64,000 nt of DNA from Acinetobacter sp. ANC 3832 (GCF_002135415.1 NZ_NEGJ01000015.1:1-64000), one strand, 5' to 3'; shown: positions 37,241 to 47,115, numbered from the stretch's first letter. Program-made: numbers and translations. Notes: generated from the sequence alone by a model not told the origin.

Positions 37241-37918
37241 ATGAAATTAAAAACACTTTCACTCACCCTGCTCAGCACAGCATGTTTAGTGTCTTCAAAT
37301 TTTGCTCATGCAGATCAAGTTGAAAAAAGTAGAGCTCAAAAAGTAGCTGAACTGACCATCCAATTGTTCTCTCAGCCTTCCAATGATTCAGGCATTAAAT
37401 TTGCTGCAGCGATATCGGGAACGTCCGAAGCACAAATTAAAAAGAATGCTGAACAAAGTGGTCAACCCATCATGTCAGCCCCTGAAAGAATAAAGCAATT
37501 GATGGAGGAGCAATTTGGTGCTGAAGACATGAAAATTATCGGCCCTGTATTTGAACAACAACAGCAAGTACAAAATAAAATCATGTCAACCTGCAAACTA
37601 ACAGACAAAGTCATTCAAGCCAATGAAGCCAGTTATGAATTTCCAATGGTGTGCCAAGTGCCAAAAATTGATTGGGATACAATTCAAAAGCCTGAAAATT
37701 TAAATGAAACTGAAAAAGCAAAAAGTCTTGCAACAGTCATTGCTTGGGGAACAAAAACAATTAAGGCAGCGCCAAGACAAAAATTTAACAGCAGTATTTT
37801 AATTCATAAACAAGGGCAGAATTTAGTACCTGAGTTGGATGATGAAAATTACTTTCCATCAAGTGTTGCCAAACAATTGTCAGACTCATCTGACTCTGAA
37901 GTGGATGCAGCTGAATAA
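37241..37918 (+). CDS. secreted protein of unknown function
   Basis: This is a 225-residue exported protein with signal peptide of about 24 residues ending FAHA. The mature part is mostly helical and hydrophilic, contains two Cys (STCKLT, MVCQVP) that could pair, and ends in an acidic tail (SDSSDSEVDAAE). No family is recognised. It is monocistronic and faces a methyltransferase gene; a long imperfect hairpin lies between them. Confidence 0.7.
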   Translation: MKLKTLSLTLLSTACLVSSNFAHADQVEKSRAQKVAELTIQLFSQPSNDSGIKFAAAISGTSEAQIKKNAEQSGQPIMSAPERIKQLMEEQFGAEDMKIIGPVFEQQQQVQNKIMSTCKLTDKVIQANEASYEFPMVCQVPKIDWDTIQKPENLNETEKAKSLATVIAWGTKTIKAAPRQKFNSSILIHKQGQNLVPELDDENYFPSSVAKQLSDSSDSEVDAAE

Positions 37919-37950
37919 TAAAATAAGATGATCTATATTTTTATGCTTAG

Positions 37951-37983
37951 GCGAATAAAGCGGTTAAAAACCACTTTGTTCGC
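37951..37983. repeat. long imperfect hairpin between convergent genes
   Basis: GCGAATAAAGCGGTT pairs with AACCACTTTGTTCGC around three A, with one mismatch and one G-T wobble. No T-run follows on either strand. It probably marks the 3' ends of the two convergent transcripts. Confidence 0.55.
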
Positions 37984-38003
37984 TGAAAGTTAGCATATTT
38001 AAA

Positions 38004-39224
38004 CTAACACTTAGAACCAATTCCTTGTTGATCCCACTGATCATTCAAAAGTAACTCTAAAGAATGTTTTTGAATGGCATACATCTCTTTTAAAGCTTTG
38101 ATCTGTTCTAGAACGGCTTGATCTGGCTGATCATAATCTTTACGCTTGGTTGCCAAAATCATTTTATTTTTACTGGTATGTTCGAGTGCGACAAATTCAA
38201 AAACTTTGGTTTCGTAACCATAGGCTTTTAATAATAAAGCACGAATCGTATCTGTCAGCATTTCAGCTTGTTGCCCTGCATGAATACCAAATTGCAACAT
38301 CGGCTGTAAAACCGATGGGCTTTTCATTTGTGGACGCAACTCTTTATGGCAGCACGGCGCACACATAATCATGGATGCATTTAAACGAATACCCGTATGA
38401 ATCGCAAAATCAGTTGCAACATCACACGCATGTAATGCAATCATCACATCTAAATGCTCAGGTTGGTACGTGCGAACATCGCCTTGAAAGAAATCCAACT
38501 GAGTGAATTCTGACTGTTGTGCAACATCCTGACAGAATTCTACCATTTTAGGATTTAACTCGACACCTGTGACAAATGGAGTCTGCTGTTGCTTCGCCAA
38601 ATAATCATATAAAGCAAAAGTGAGATAGCCTTTGCCTGAACCAAAATCGACTACGCGCACAGTCTGATCTTTGATTTTAATTTGCTCTAGAGCACCTGCA
38701 AAAATTTCTACAAATTTATTAATTTGTTTCCACTTACGTGCCATGCTTGGAATAATCTGTGCTTTTGTATCCGTAATTCCGAGGGGCTGTAAAAAATAAC
38801 TGTTTTGATCAACATAACGGTGCTTTTCCCGATCATGTGCTTGAGTAGGACGATCGCCTTGATGCTCTGATTTCACTTTACTATGTGTCAACATGGCTTT
38901 CTTTTTATTTTTTTTCAGCTGTATTTCTTCTGTGGTTGTGAATAAGTTTGCCTGTTTACAATCTTCAAGTAGCGTTTCAATCTGCGTCATGGCTTCCGCT
39001 AATGGATAGTTTTTTGTGACATCTTGTGTTTTATATTTATAGATGCAACTTAAAACTGTTTGCTCTTGTAATAAAACAATTTTAAAAATCATTTTTTCTA
39101 AATAAGTTAGTTCACCCTTATATTGACTGAGTATCAGACGGTCAAAGTTTTTTGTTTCAATCGCTTGCTGAACTGCTTGCAAAAATTGTTGTTCCTGAAC
39201 TGAGGGAGAAACAGATTGAGACAT
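38004..39224 (-). CDS. SAM-dependent methyltransferase (Methyltransf_32 / GSTCD-like)
   Basis: This 406-residue protein has an N-terminal helical region and a central class I methyltransferase domain from about residue 185: motif I VVDFGSGKGYLTFALYDYL, then TGVELNPKMVEFC, and VMIALHACDVATDFAI. The motif MCAPCCHKELRPQM, with paired Cys and a Pro, characterises the Methyltransf_32 family shared with eukaryotic GSTCD-like proteins. Target is unknown; RNA is plausible since the middle part is strongly basic (KKNKKKAML, DREKHR). Monocistronic. Confidence 0.82.
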   Translation of the reverse strand: MSQSVSPSVQEQQFLQAVQQAIETKNFDRLILSQYKGELTYLEKMIFKIVLLQEQTVLSCIYKYKTQDVTKNYPLAEAMTQIETLLEDCKQANLFTTTEEIQLKKNKKKAMLTHSKVKSEHQGDRPTQAHDREKHRYVDQNSYFLQPLGITDTKAQIIPSMARKWKQINKFVEIFAGALEQIKIKDQTVRVVDFGSGKGYLTFALYDYLAKQQQTPFVTGVELNPKMVEFCQDVAQQSEFTQLDFFQGDVRTYQPEHLDVMIALHACDVATDFAIHTGIRLNASMIMCAPCCHKELRPQMKSPSVLQPMLQFGIHAGQQAEMLTDTIRALLLKAYGYETKVFEFVALEHTSKNKMILATKRKDYDQPDQAVLEQIKALKEMYAIQKHSLELLLNDQWDQQGIGSKC

Positions 39225-39326
39225 AAACTAAAACTCGAATAAATAAACAATAGATTTTAAAACGTCTTACTTTAAAGGTAAAATTTCATTACTATACAAG
39301 TGTATTTTTAAGAAAATAAAATTCTG

Positions 39327-39968
39327 ATGACTTCAAAGCTGATCCACACCTACGCGGCACAAGAAGAACGAATTAATGCACTGAGTCATGCATTTGGCGC
39401 TGTTTTGGCGTTGATTGCAACCATTTTAATGCTGATTAAAGGAAGTTACTTACCTTTCTGGCAATTCTTTGGGCTGTGTGTTTATGGATTGAGTATGATT
39501 CTGCTCTTTTCAAGCTCAGCAATTTATCACTTTGCTGTTGATGAAGAGAAGCGTCATTGGTATAAAAAACTCGATCATACGGCCATCTATTATTTAATTG
39601 CAGGCACTTACACCCCTTTTCTCGCCATTGCAATTCCAACACCAAAAGCACATTACCTGTTAATTGCACTCTGGGTCATCGCGCTAATTGGTACACTATT
39701 CAAGTTAGTATTCATTCATCGCTTTCAGAAAATTTCTCTTATTGCATATCTCACGATGGGATGGCTTGCTGTGCTTGTAATTGATGATATGCAACGTTTT
39801 CTAAAACCTGAATGTTTAAAACTTTTAGTTATTGGTGGCTTGGCCTACACCGTTGGGGCATTGTTTTATGCCTTAAAAAGAGTAAGATATACGCATGCCA
39901 TTTGGCATTTTTTTGTATTGATAGGCGCTGGATTACAATTCTTAGCCATCTATCTTTACGTCATTTAA
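39327..39968 (+). CDS. hemolysin III / PAQR-family membrane protein
   Basis: This is a 213-residue inner-membrane protein with seven hydrophobic helices. Family landmarks are NALSHAFGA near the N-terminus, FSSSAIYHFAVDEEKR, KLDHTAIYYLIAGTYTPF in the third and fourth helices, and a late HAIWHFFVLIGAGLQF; the His, Ser and Asp residues match the zinc site of the CREST/PAQR superfamily. Bacterial members are often called hemolysin III or YqfA and may be lipid hydrolases; haemolysis is not established for most. Confidence 0.9.
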   Translation: MTSKLIHTYAAQEERINALSHAFGAVLALIATILMLIKGSYLPFWQFFGLCVYGLSMILLFSSSAIYHFAVDEEKRHWYKKLDHTAIYYLIAGTYTPFLAIAIPTPKAHYLLIALWVIALIGTLFKLVFIHRFQKISLIAYLTMGWLAVLVIDDMQRFLKPECLKLLVIGGLAYTVGALFYALKRVRYTHAIWHFFVLIGAGLQFLAIYLYVI

Positions 39969-40025
39969 TCCTAAAGATCTCAAATTTCAGTGACCCTGAT
40001 CGAGTACATTTGGGTTAATCCCGTT

Positions 40026-40065
40026 GTTTTTTTAAAAAATTACGCCTTTTTTAAAAAAATTACGC
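40026..40065. repeat. two tandem 20-base A/T-rich repeats ending in TTACGC
   Basis: Two adjacent near-identical units (T-run, A-run, then ATTACGC) with period 20 bases lie 41 bases before the MFS transporter start. They could be operator half-sites or simple slippage products. Confidence 0.5.
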
Positions 40066-40106
40066 TTTAAAAACTATTTTTATTTTTACAAAGTGTAAGG
40101 TCCTCC

Positions 40107-41417
40107 ATGGCGTCATCATCTACTGCTCCAACTGAAGTTCAGACAAACTCAAAAGCACGCGTTCTTTTCGCAAGTCTTGTCGGAACAACAATCGAATTCT
40201 TTGATTTTTATATTTATGCAACTGCGGCGGTTCTCATTTTCCCGCATTTGTTTTTCCCTGCAAGTACAGATCCAACTACTGCTGTCATTCAATCTTTAGC
40301 GACTTTTGCAATTGCCTTTATTGCGCGTCCGATTGGTGCAGCATTATTCGGACATTTGGGCGATCGTATTGGTCGTAAAGCGACCCTTGTCGCAGCCTTA
40401 CTGACGATGGGTATTTCAACTGTTTGTATCGGTCTACTTCCAACGTATCATCAAATTGGTTTAGCTGCTCCGCTCTTGCTTGCACTCTGCCGTTTGGGTC
40501 AAGGTTTAGGTCTTGGTGGCGAATGGAGTGGTGCTGTTCTTTTGGCAACTGAAAATGCGCCAGAAGGTAAACGTGCTTGGTATGGTATGTTCCCGCAATT
40601 GGGTGCGCCAATCGGCTTCATCCTTGCAACAGGTTCATTTCTAACCCTTGGTGCATTTATGTCTGAAGCAGACTTTATGCAATGGGGCTGGCGCATTCCA
40701 TTTATTGCAAGTGCAATATTGGTGATTGTCGGTTTATGGATTCGTCTGCAATTGCATGAAACGCCTGCATTCCAAAAAGTTCTGAATAAGCAAAAAGAAG
40801 TGAACATTCCGTTTACAGAGGTTTTGACTAAACATACAGGTATGTTAGTTCTAGGTACAATTGCTGCTATCTGCACATTTGTTGTGTTCTACCTAACCAC
40901 TGTTTTCGCTCTCAATTGGGGTACAACAAAACTCGGTTATTCACGTACTGAATTCTTAGAAATGCAATTGGTTGCAACATTATGCTTTGCTGCTTTCATT
41001 CCGCTTTCTGCCGTTTTTGCTGAGAAATTTGGTCGCAGAGCAACATCTATTGGTGTCTGCATAGGCTGTGCATTGTTCGGTTTAGTCTTCGCGAATATGC
41101 TGGAGTCTGGCAGTACAGTGATGGTTTTCCTTTTTCTTTGCACAGGTTTGGCATTGATGGGAATGACCTATGGTCCAATTGGTACTGTATTGTCTGAAAT
41201 TTTCCCAACTTCAGTACGCTATACAGGTTCAGCTTTAACTTTTAACCTTGCAGGTATTTTTGGTGCTTCATTTGCGCCATTGATTGCAACGAAACTTGCA
41301 ACAACCTATGGTTTATATGCAGTCGGTTATTACCTGACAGCAGCATCAATTTTATCACTTTTGGCATTCTTAGCTATTCGTGAAACGAAGAATGATGATG
41401 TAAACAATCAAATTTAA
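40107..41417 (+). CDS. MFS transporter, metabolite:H+ symporter (MHS) family
   Basis: This is a 436-residue transporter with 12 predicted helices. The MHS signature GTTIEFFDFYIYATAA opens helix 1, and the loop 2-3 motif GHLGDRIGRKATLV is conserved. RLGQGLGLGGEWSGAVLLATE marks helices 4-5 (quoted in part). A mid-protein partial repeat AEKFGRRATS is also present. The family imports organic acids such as shikimate, citrate and alpha-ketoglutarate, or proline/betaine; ShiA- or KgtP-like specificity cannot be chosen from sequence alone. Good AAGG site before the ATG; terminator follows. Confidence 0.9.
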   Translation: MASSSTAPTEVQTNSKARVLFASLVGTTIEFFDFYIYATAAVLIFPHLFFPASTDPTTAVIQSLATFAIAFIARPIGAALFGHLGDRIGRKATLVAALLTMGISTVCIGLLPTYHQIGLAAPLLLALCRLGQGLGLGGEWSGAVLLATENAPEGKRAWYGMFPQLGAPIGFILATGSFLTLGAFMSEADFMQWGWRIPFIASAILVIVGLWIRLQLHETPAFQKVLNKQKEVNIPFTEVLTKHTGMLVLGTIAAICTFVVFYLTTVFALNWGTTKLGYSRTEFLEMQLVATLCFAAFIPLSAVFAEKFGRRATSIGVCIGCALFGLVFANMLESGSTVMVFLFLCTGLALMGMTYGPIGTVLSEIFPTSVRYTGSALTFNLAGIFGASFAPLIATKLATTYGLYAVGYYLTAASILSLLAFLAIRETKNDDVNNQI

Positions 41418-41443
41418 TGAAGTATTCTTCATAAATTATGTAT

Positions 41444-41477
41444 AAAAAAACCAGCATGCCCTTTGCTGGTTTTTTTA
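41444..41477 (+). terminator. intrinsic terminator of the MFS gene
   Basis: The stem AAACCAGCA / TGCTGGTTT with a seven-base loop is flanked by A and T tracts. Confidence 0.87.
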
Positions 41478-41594
41478 TGCCCAAGAATAATCTTGTTGTA
41501 TGAGGCTTCTAAAATTCGTAGTGATGAAAAGAACAATCAAAATTATTTAAACGCATATGGAACATCTAATCTTCTATTTTAAGATGATTTAATT

Positions 41595-42608
41595 TTAAGA
41601 CAACTCAATCATATCAATGGTCGGTGGCACTCTAAAACGAAATGGTACGCCAACCATTCCCGTCCCAACACTCACAAAAACATCAGCATTTTCATGGTGA
41701 TATAAACCCTTTTTATGCCCTAAAATTGAAACTTTCTTCATGACATAACTGGTCAACCAAGGCAATTCAACTTGCCCACCATGCGTATGTCCTGAGAGCA
41801 TTAAAGGATGAGTCGGTAAATTGGGGACCATATCCACAGTATCAGGATTGTGAGACAGTATCAGCCACGGTTTATCTTGCGGTAAATCAGGCATATAACG
41901 CATATCTGTTTTACCTGCCCATAAATCCCCCACGCCTAACAAACGAAACTCATCAAATTCAACAATCTTGCCTTCAATATCCATCACATTGTTGGTTTCG
42001 AGTGCTTCAGCTAATAATGCTTGAATAGGCGGTCCAGGATATTGCTCATCATGGTTACCATTCACAGAATATACAGGTGCTTTAATTTCTTTGAGTATTG
42101 CTAACTCTTGTACCAACTTATTTTCAGGTTCATAGGTCCAATCTCCTGCAACAACTACACAATCTGGATTTTGTTGATTAATCTTTTTTACGATAGTTTT
42201 GAGTTGACGCTCATGCCCTGAAAATAAGCCGATGTGTAAATCTGCAATCAATGCGATACGAACAGGCGTTTTAAACGTTTGCTCATCTGGGCTTAATTTG
42301 TAATTTAATGTACGAACATGTACCGTATGTGGCTCTATAAACCGAGCATAAATCAGCAAGCTACTGAGCAAGAATAAGAACACACTTTGTTGTGTTGAGT
42401 AAGCCCCAACCCAGCCTGCATACGCACTAAAAAAGAATAATGGAAACAATAGATAAGAAAGATAAAATGCCAATAAATGAACAAAAGATTTGAATGGATG
42501 AATCGTTTCAGTTCTGGCTTGACTCATCCATGCTTGTGCAATTCCCCATATCGCCAGTACGATAAAGCTAATATAAAAGTACAAAATAATTGAATCAGTT
42601 GTCCACAT
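41595..42608 (-). CDS. membrane-anchored metallophosphoesterase (YkuE/YaeI-like)
   Basis: This 337-residue protein has about four hydrophobic helices in the first 110 residues, then a calcineurin-like phosphoesterase domain: IADLHIGLFSGHE, VVAGDWTYE, NGNHDEQYPGP, LSHNPDTVD and LSGHTHGGQVELP, which supply all metal ligands. Members of this branch include the lipid A intermediate hydrolase-like YaeI and YkuE groups; a phospholipid or nucleotide substrate is likely. ATG at 42608 starts the first helix; a TTG four codons upstream is unlikely. Confidence 0.88.
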   Translation of the reverse strand: MWTTDSIILYFYISFIVLAIWGIAQAWMSQARTETIHPFKSFVHLLAFYLSYLLFPLFFFSAYAGWVGAYSTQQSVFLFLLSSLLIYARFIEPHTVHVRTLNYKLSPDEQTFKTPVRIALIADLHIGLFSGHERQLKTIVKKINQQNPDCVVVAGDWTYEPENKLVQELAILKEIKAPVYSVNGNHDEQYPGPPIQALLAEALETNNVMDIEGKIVEFDEFRLLGVGDLWAGKTDMRYMPDLPQDKPWLILSHNPDTVDMVPNLPTHPLMLSGHTHGGQVELPWLTSYVMKKVSILGHKKGLYHHENADVFVSVGTGMVGVPFRFRVPPTIDMIELS

Positions 42609-42704
42609 ATGAAATCTCAAGAGTGCATTGCACCCATCGCGTCTTTATTTATCTTTTCAGTAATGGCAATTATACTCTAGTACTGTAAATTCTTTGAAAG
42701 CATT

Positions 42705-44333
42705 ATGGCACAAACAATCAATACACCTATTCAATTACAGCAATTGGATAACAAACGGAACTTGTCGGCTAAACACATATTCTTATTAAGTTCATGTTTG
42801 GTATTGGGTTTGCCTGCGTGTAGCACGTTGCCTAAACAAGGTATTATTACGCCCGAATATGCATATGATATTGATACGTCTGAAACAGATTTAGCCAAAA
42901 TTATTACGCCTCTCAAAGCCCAAAATCCAGAGCTAACGGGTTATCACGTTCTTTATGATCCATTAGAAGCTATTGCCGCAAGAATACATCTAATTGATAA
43001 AGCAGAAAAAACCTTAGATTTACAATATTATATTTGGGATAATGACAAGATTGGATCTATTGCCCTGTATAAAATTATTCAAGCCGCAGATCGTGGCGTA
43101 AAAGTTCGCTTACTGATTGATGATAATAATGCGAAATCTATGGAAGCTGTTTATTTGGCTCTAGATCAACATGCTAATATTGAAGTTAAATTATTCAATC
43201 CATATCGCTTTAGACGAATCCGTCCAGTCGATATGGTCTTAGATTTAAAACGCATCAATCGTCGAATGCATAATAAAACTTTTACAGCAGACAACCAAAT
43301 CGCATTGATTGGTGGTCGAAATATGAGTAACCAATATTATAATATTAGTGATAATTATCAATTTTCAGATGTTGATGTGATGTTGGTTGGACAAGCTGTT
43401 GATGATATTACTCACTCATTCGATGAATACTGGAACAATAACTACGCCTATCCAGTTGGTCGAATTGTTAATCCGCAACAATATACCTTACGTTATGAAA
43501 GTCTAAAAGAACAACTGACTCAACATTATGAAGAAGCCACAGTACAAAATTATTTAGACCTCACCAATCGATCGAACGATTTTGATAATTGGTTAAGTCA
43601 TCATATTCAATTGGATTGGGTAAAAGCTGAAGTTGTAAAAGATTCACCAGATAAAATTAAAGACAAAGCTAAAAAAGAACAGCATCTCAACTTCCAGATG
43701 GTAAGACATTTAGAGAAACCACAGCACAATGTTGATTTGATTTCAGCTTATTTCGTTCCACAGAAAAAAGGTGAAATCAAACTGAGTGAATTGGCCAAAG
43801 AAGGTGTTGAAGTTCGTGTACTCACCAACTCATTCAAAGCCAATGATGTTGCACTTGTACATGCTTTTTATGCGAAATATCGTAAAGACTTACTTAAAGA
43901 TGGCGTTCAACTGTATGAGTTCTTACCTGCCCTCCCTGATATAGATAATCCGACCAATAAGGAATTGGCGAAAAAGGCAAAAGTCAGCTTGAAAGGTCTG
44001 AGTCGTTCGAGCTTGCATGCCAAACTGATGGCTTTGGATGATAAACAAGTCTTTATTGGTTCGTTTAATTTTGACCCAAGGTCTGCAAATTTAAATACCG
44101 AAATTGGAGTGATTATTAATAGCCCACCCCTTGCCACAGCTGTTCATAAAACTATGGATGCCAATTTAAAAAATTATGCTTATAAATTGGTACTAACATC
44201 AGAACAGAAAATTAATTGGCAACGTGAAACACCAAAAGGTACTGTGACCTTGACCAAAGAACCTAAAATGAAATGGTGGCAAAAAGCAGGTGTGAAATTT
44301 ATTTCATGGTTGCCGATTGAAGGCTTTATGTAA
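42705..44333 (+). CDS. phospholipase D-family lipoprotein (cardiolipin synthase C-like)
   Basis: This 542-residue protein has two HKD catalytic motifs: HNKTFTAD starting at His189 with GGRNMSNQYY after it, and HAKLMALD starting at His438 with GSFNFDPRS after it. A hydrophobic segment ending LPACSTL (Cys near residue 39) looks like a lipobox, though the 20-residue stretch before the hydrophobic segment is unusually long. The layout matches ClsC/YmdC-like phosphatidyltransferases, which make cardiolipin or cut phosphodiesters at the envelope. A convergent plsC-type gene follows. Confidence 0.9.
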   Translation: MAQTINTPIQLQQLDNKRNLSAKHIFLLSSCLVLGLPACSTLPKQGIITPEYAYDIDTSETDLAKIITPLKAQNPELTGYHVLYDPLEAIAARIHLIDKAEKTLDLQYYIWDNDKIGSIALYKIIQAADRGVKVRLLIDDNNAKSMEAVYLALDQHANIEVKLFNPYRFRRIRPVDMVLDLKRINRRMHNKTFTADNQIALIGGRNMSNQYYNISDNYQFSDVDVMLVGQAVDDITHSFDEYWNNNYAYPVGRIVNPQQYTLRYESLKEQLTQHYEEATVQNYLDLTNRSNDFDNWLSHHIQLDWVKAEVVKDSPDKIKDKAKKEQHLNFQMVRHLEKPQHNVDLISAYFVPQKKGEIKLSELAKEGVEVRVLTNSFKANDVALVHAFYAKYRKDLLKDGVQLYEFLPALPDIDNPTNKELAKKAKVSLKGLSRSSLHAKLMALDDKQVFIGSFNFDPRSANLNTEIGVIINSPPLATAVHKTMDANLKNYAYKLVLTSEQKINWQRETPKGTVTLTKEPKMKWWQKAGVKFISWLPIEGFM

Positions 44334-44382
44334 TTTTGAATAGGCTTTATACAAGATACCTAATATTTAAAATTAGATCATA

Positions 44383-44420
44383 AAAAAGACCCAATCGGCT
44401 TTCACCTATAGGGTCTTTTC
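44383..44420. terminator. bidirectional terminator between the phospholipase D and PlsC genes
   Basis: AAAAGACCC and GGGTCTTTT form a 9-bp stem around an 18-base loop, between convergent stops. Confidence 0.75.
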
Positions 44421-44440
44421 TATGATTTATCGATTAACGT

Positions 44441-45262
44441 TCAGCCTGTATTTTTTAATACTTCGTGTTGTAAATCTTCCAAACCTTTCTGCATTTCGAG
44501 TTGCACTTGTTTGGTCAATGTTTCAATGGTATGCCCTTCCACAGAAATTGCAGGAAGTGTTTTTAAATGTGCGGTCACTTTTGGCATTTCTAAAACAGCT
44601 TGTACATGCTCAGCAAAAGTCGTTTCACCAATAAAGGGAGCAACGGTATCTAAAAGTCCTTGTTTATTGACATAACAAATCAAGCAAATTTGTACGGGTT
44701 TTTGCGCTTCAATTGCCGCACCTAAAATACGCCCATGTACTTTCTTAACCTTGGTACCATCCGTTGTGGTTGCTTCAGGAAAAAATAATACAGGTACATC
44801 TTTTTTTAAGAATTCTGTGATTTGTTCACGGATTCGAACTGAATCACCTGAACCACGCTTAATAAATAAAGTTCCACCACCTTTGGCTAATTTACCAAAA
44901 ATGGGCCAATTCTCTATTTCAGCTTTTCCAAGGAAAAATACTCGTGCACCAGAACCTAAAACTGCAATATCCAACCATGAAATATGGTTACTGACCCAAA
45001 GTGCAGGTTGTCTTGGCATATCACCATGCAAAGTTACATCTACGTTAAATACATCACATAAACGGCGACAGAAATACTGTACATAACGTGTATTTTTCGG
45101 ATTATTAGGATCTTTATACAATTGGTAGCGATAAACCAAATAAAAACCTTCTGAAACAACAGTGATTCCTGTTGCTAATTTTTTACTATATAAAAAAAAC
45201 TTAGCTAAACCACTGAGTTTAGATTTTGATTTAGACTTTGCTGTAGATTGTTTTTGAGTCAT
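44441..45262 (-). CDS. 1-acyl-sn-glycerol-3-phosphate acyltransferase (PlsC-like)
   Basis: This is a 273-residue membrane-bound acyltransferase. Motif I is SNHISWLDIAVLG (HX4D), the Arg-containing motif II is GTLFIKRGSGDS and motif III is LFFPEATTTDG, where the common EG is EA. The lysine- and serine-rich N-terminus precedes a hydrophobic segment near residues 27-43. It should transfer acyl to lysophosphatidic acid or a related lipid. Located tail-to-tail with the phospholipase D gene, so two lipid-modifying enzymes neighbour each other. Confidence 0.88.
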   Translation of the reverse strand: MTQKQSTAKSKSKSKLSGLAKFFLYSKKLATGITVVSEGFYLVYRYQLYKDPNNPKNTRYVQYFCRRLCDVFNVDVTLHGDMPRQPALWVSNHISWLDIAVLGSGARVFFLGKAEIENWPIFGKLAKGGGTLFIKRGSGDSVRIREQITEFLKKDVPVLFFPEATTTDGTKVKKVHGRILGAAIEAQKPVQICLICYVNKQGLLDTVAPFIGETTFAEHVQAVLEMPKVTAHLKTLPAISVEGHTIETLTKQVQLEMQKGLEDLQHEVLKNTG

Positions 45263-45526
45263 AGAAATTCACTAAAACAGAGACTTTTCATAAATTATAT
45301 TTAAATGATATTCGGATTCTGGCATAAAGACTTGTCATTTCTTCTATTAGGAAAAAATAAAAAGAAGATGATGAATACCGATACAAGATGTCTATTGTAT
45401 ACAGATATACAAGAAGTTGCATTGATCATAAAAACCGAACAATAAGATAACTAAATCCTATTTTTCATCTTCATCACTTTTACATACTATGTGAATCTAA
45501 GTTCAAAATAAACCTGAGGCTTTCAT

Positions 45527-45661
45527 ATGCAGATGGCTAAATCGTTTAAACTTTTCAATCAATTTCAAAGTAAAGTTCGTATAAACAAGATTTTAGGTTA
45601 TATCATTTTATATTGTGGTAGCTTAATTTTATTGTCTAAATTTTTTATTGCAATTCTTTAA
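45527..45661 (+). CDS. candidate 44-residue small membrane protein
   Basis: This short open frame begins ATGCAGATG and has TGAGG at proper spacing upstream. The product has a basic amphipathic N-terminus (MAKSFKLFNQFQSKVRINK) and one hydrophobic helix (ILGYIILYCGSLILLSKFF) reaching the C-terminus. It lies 72 bases before the hflX start. Small single-span proteins of this shape are common in bacteria, and the ribosome binding site supports translation, but there is no family evidence. Confidence 0.45.
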   Translation: MQMAKSFKLFNQFQSKVRINKILGYIILYCGSLILLSKFFIAIL

Positions 45662-45733
45662 CCTGCATTTCTCACTCCAAGACAGATTTACATTAGAATG
45701 ATGCTTAGAATAAATGAAAGAGTCTAAGTATCT

Positions 45734-47074
45734 GTGGAAGATTTTGAGCAACGCCAAGGTGGTGAACGCGCTGTTTTAGTCAGTGTATCTGTCAACATAT
45801 TGGAAAATCTTGATGAAGAGGAGTTTCGCCTACTAGCAAAATCGGCAGGTGCTGAAATTCTTGAACATATTCATGCTCAACGCGTCAAACCTGATGCTAA
45901 ATATTTTGTCGGCTCTGGTAAAGCAGAAGAAATTGCCGAACTCGTGCAAGCCTTAGAAGCAGATTTAGTAATCTTTGATCACGCACTCAGCCCTTCTCAA
46001 GAGCGAAATTTAGAAAGAGTTATTCAATGTCGAGTGATTGATCGTACACGCCTTATTTTGGATATTTTTGCCCAACGCGCACGTACCCATGAAGGTAAAC
46101 TACAAGTTGAACTGGCGCAATTAGATCACTTATCCTCGCGCTTAGTGGGTAGTGGTATCAGTTTAGACAGCCAAAAAGGCGGGATTGGTTTACGTGGCCC
46201 TGGTGAAACACAACTCGAAACAGATCGTCGCTTACTTCGTATTCGTATTGGACAATTAAAAGATAAACTTGAAAAAGTTCGCCAAACTCGTATTCAAGGT
46301 CGTGCTGCTCGACAAAAAGCGGCTATTCCAACGGTATCCCTTGTAGGTTATACCAATGCTGGAAAATCCACGTTATTTAATATTTTAGCCAATTCTGATG
46401 TCTATGCGGCTGACCAACTGTTTGCAACCTTAGATCCAACTCTACGTCGCTTAAATTGGGATGGGATTGGTGCATTAGTCCTTGCGGATACTGTCGGATT
46501 TGTGCGTAATCTTGCACATGCTTTAGTGGAATCGTTTAAAGCAACCCTTGAGGAAACACTGGAAGCGACCTTACTCCTTCATGTAATCGACTCAAGCAGT
46601 CCTGATATGTTGGAACAAATAGAAGCAGTAGAAAAAGTATTGAAAGAAATTGGTGTCGATGTACCAATCTTGCGGGTATATAACAAGATTGACCAATCGG
46701 GTGAAGATGCCAAAATTATTTATGCCAAACCACATCTTCCTGATCGTGTCTATGTCTCTGCCCATTCAAAACAAGGCTTAGGACTCTTACGTCAGGCAGT
46801 TCAAGAATGTTTGATGGGACACATTCAAAGCTTTGATGTCGTGCTTAAACCTGAATATGGAAAATTACGCACACAGCTTTACGCTTTAAATGTGATTCAA
46901 TCTGAAAGTTATGATGATGAAGGCAATTTGAATTTACGTGTCAATATTGCGCCTCATAAACTTGAACAGTTGATTAAACAAGCACATTTACCTATAGATG
47001 AAATCTTAGGGAAAAAAGCAAAAATATTTGAACGTAAACTCGAAGAGTTTGAAATTAAACCTGAGATCGGTTAA
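45734..47074 (+). CDS. hflX: ribosome-associated GTPase HflX
   Basis: This 446-residue GTPase splits stalled 70S ribosomes under stress. The N-terminal HflX domain carries YFVGSGKAEEIAELV and the GIGLRGPGETQLETDRRLLR block (about 150-170). The G domain follows with G1 GYTNAGKSTLFN, G3 DTVGFVRNL and G4 NKID. It starts at a GTG (45734), the first codon consistent with the family N-terminus. hfq and miaA, its usual partners in E. coli, are absent here; an LrgA/LrgB-like pair follows instead. Confidence 0.96.
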   Translation: MEDFEQRQGGERAVLVSVSVNILENLDEEEFRLLAKSAGAEILEHIHAQRVKPDAKYFVGSGKAEEIAELVQALEADLVIFDHALSPSQERNLERVIQCRVIDRTRLILDIFAQRARTHEGKLQVELAQLDHLSSRLVGSGISLDSQKGGIGLRGPGETQLETDRRLLRIRIGQLKDKLEKVRQTRIQGRAARQKAAIPTVSLVGYTNAGKSTLFNILANSDVYAADQLFATLDPTLRRLNWDGIGALVLADTVGFVRNLAHALVESFKATLEETLEATLLLHVIDSSSPDMLEQIEAVEKVLKEIGVDVPILRVYNKIDQSGEDAKIIYAKPHLPDRVYVSAHSKQGLGLLRQAVQECLMGHIQSFDVVLKPEYGKLRTQLYALNVIQSESYDDEGNLNLRVNIAPHKLEQLIKQAHLPIDEILGKKAKIFERKLEEFEIKPEIG

Positions 47075-47115
47075 AACGTGATTATTAACGTTAAAAAAAC
47101 CTAGATAGAATAGAA

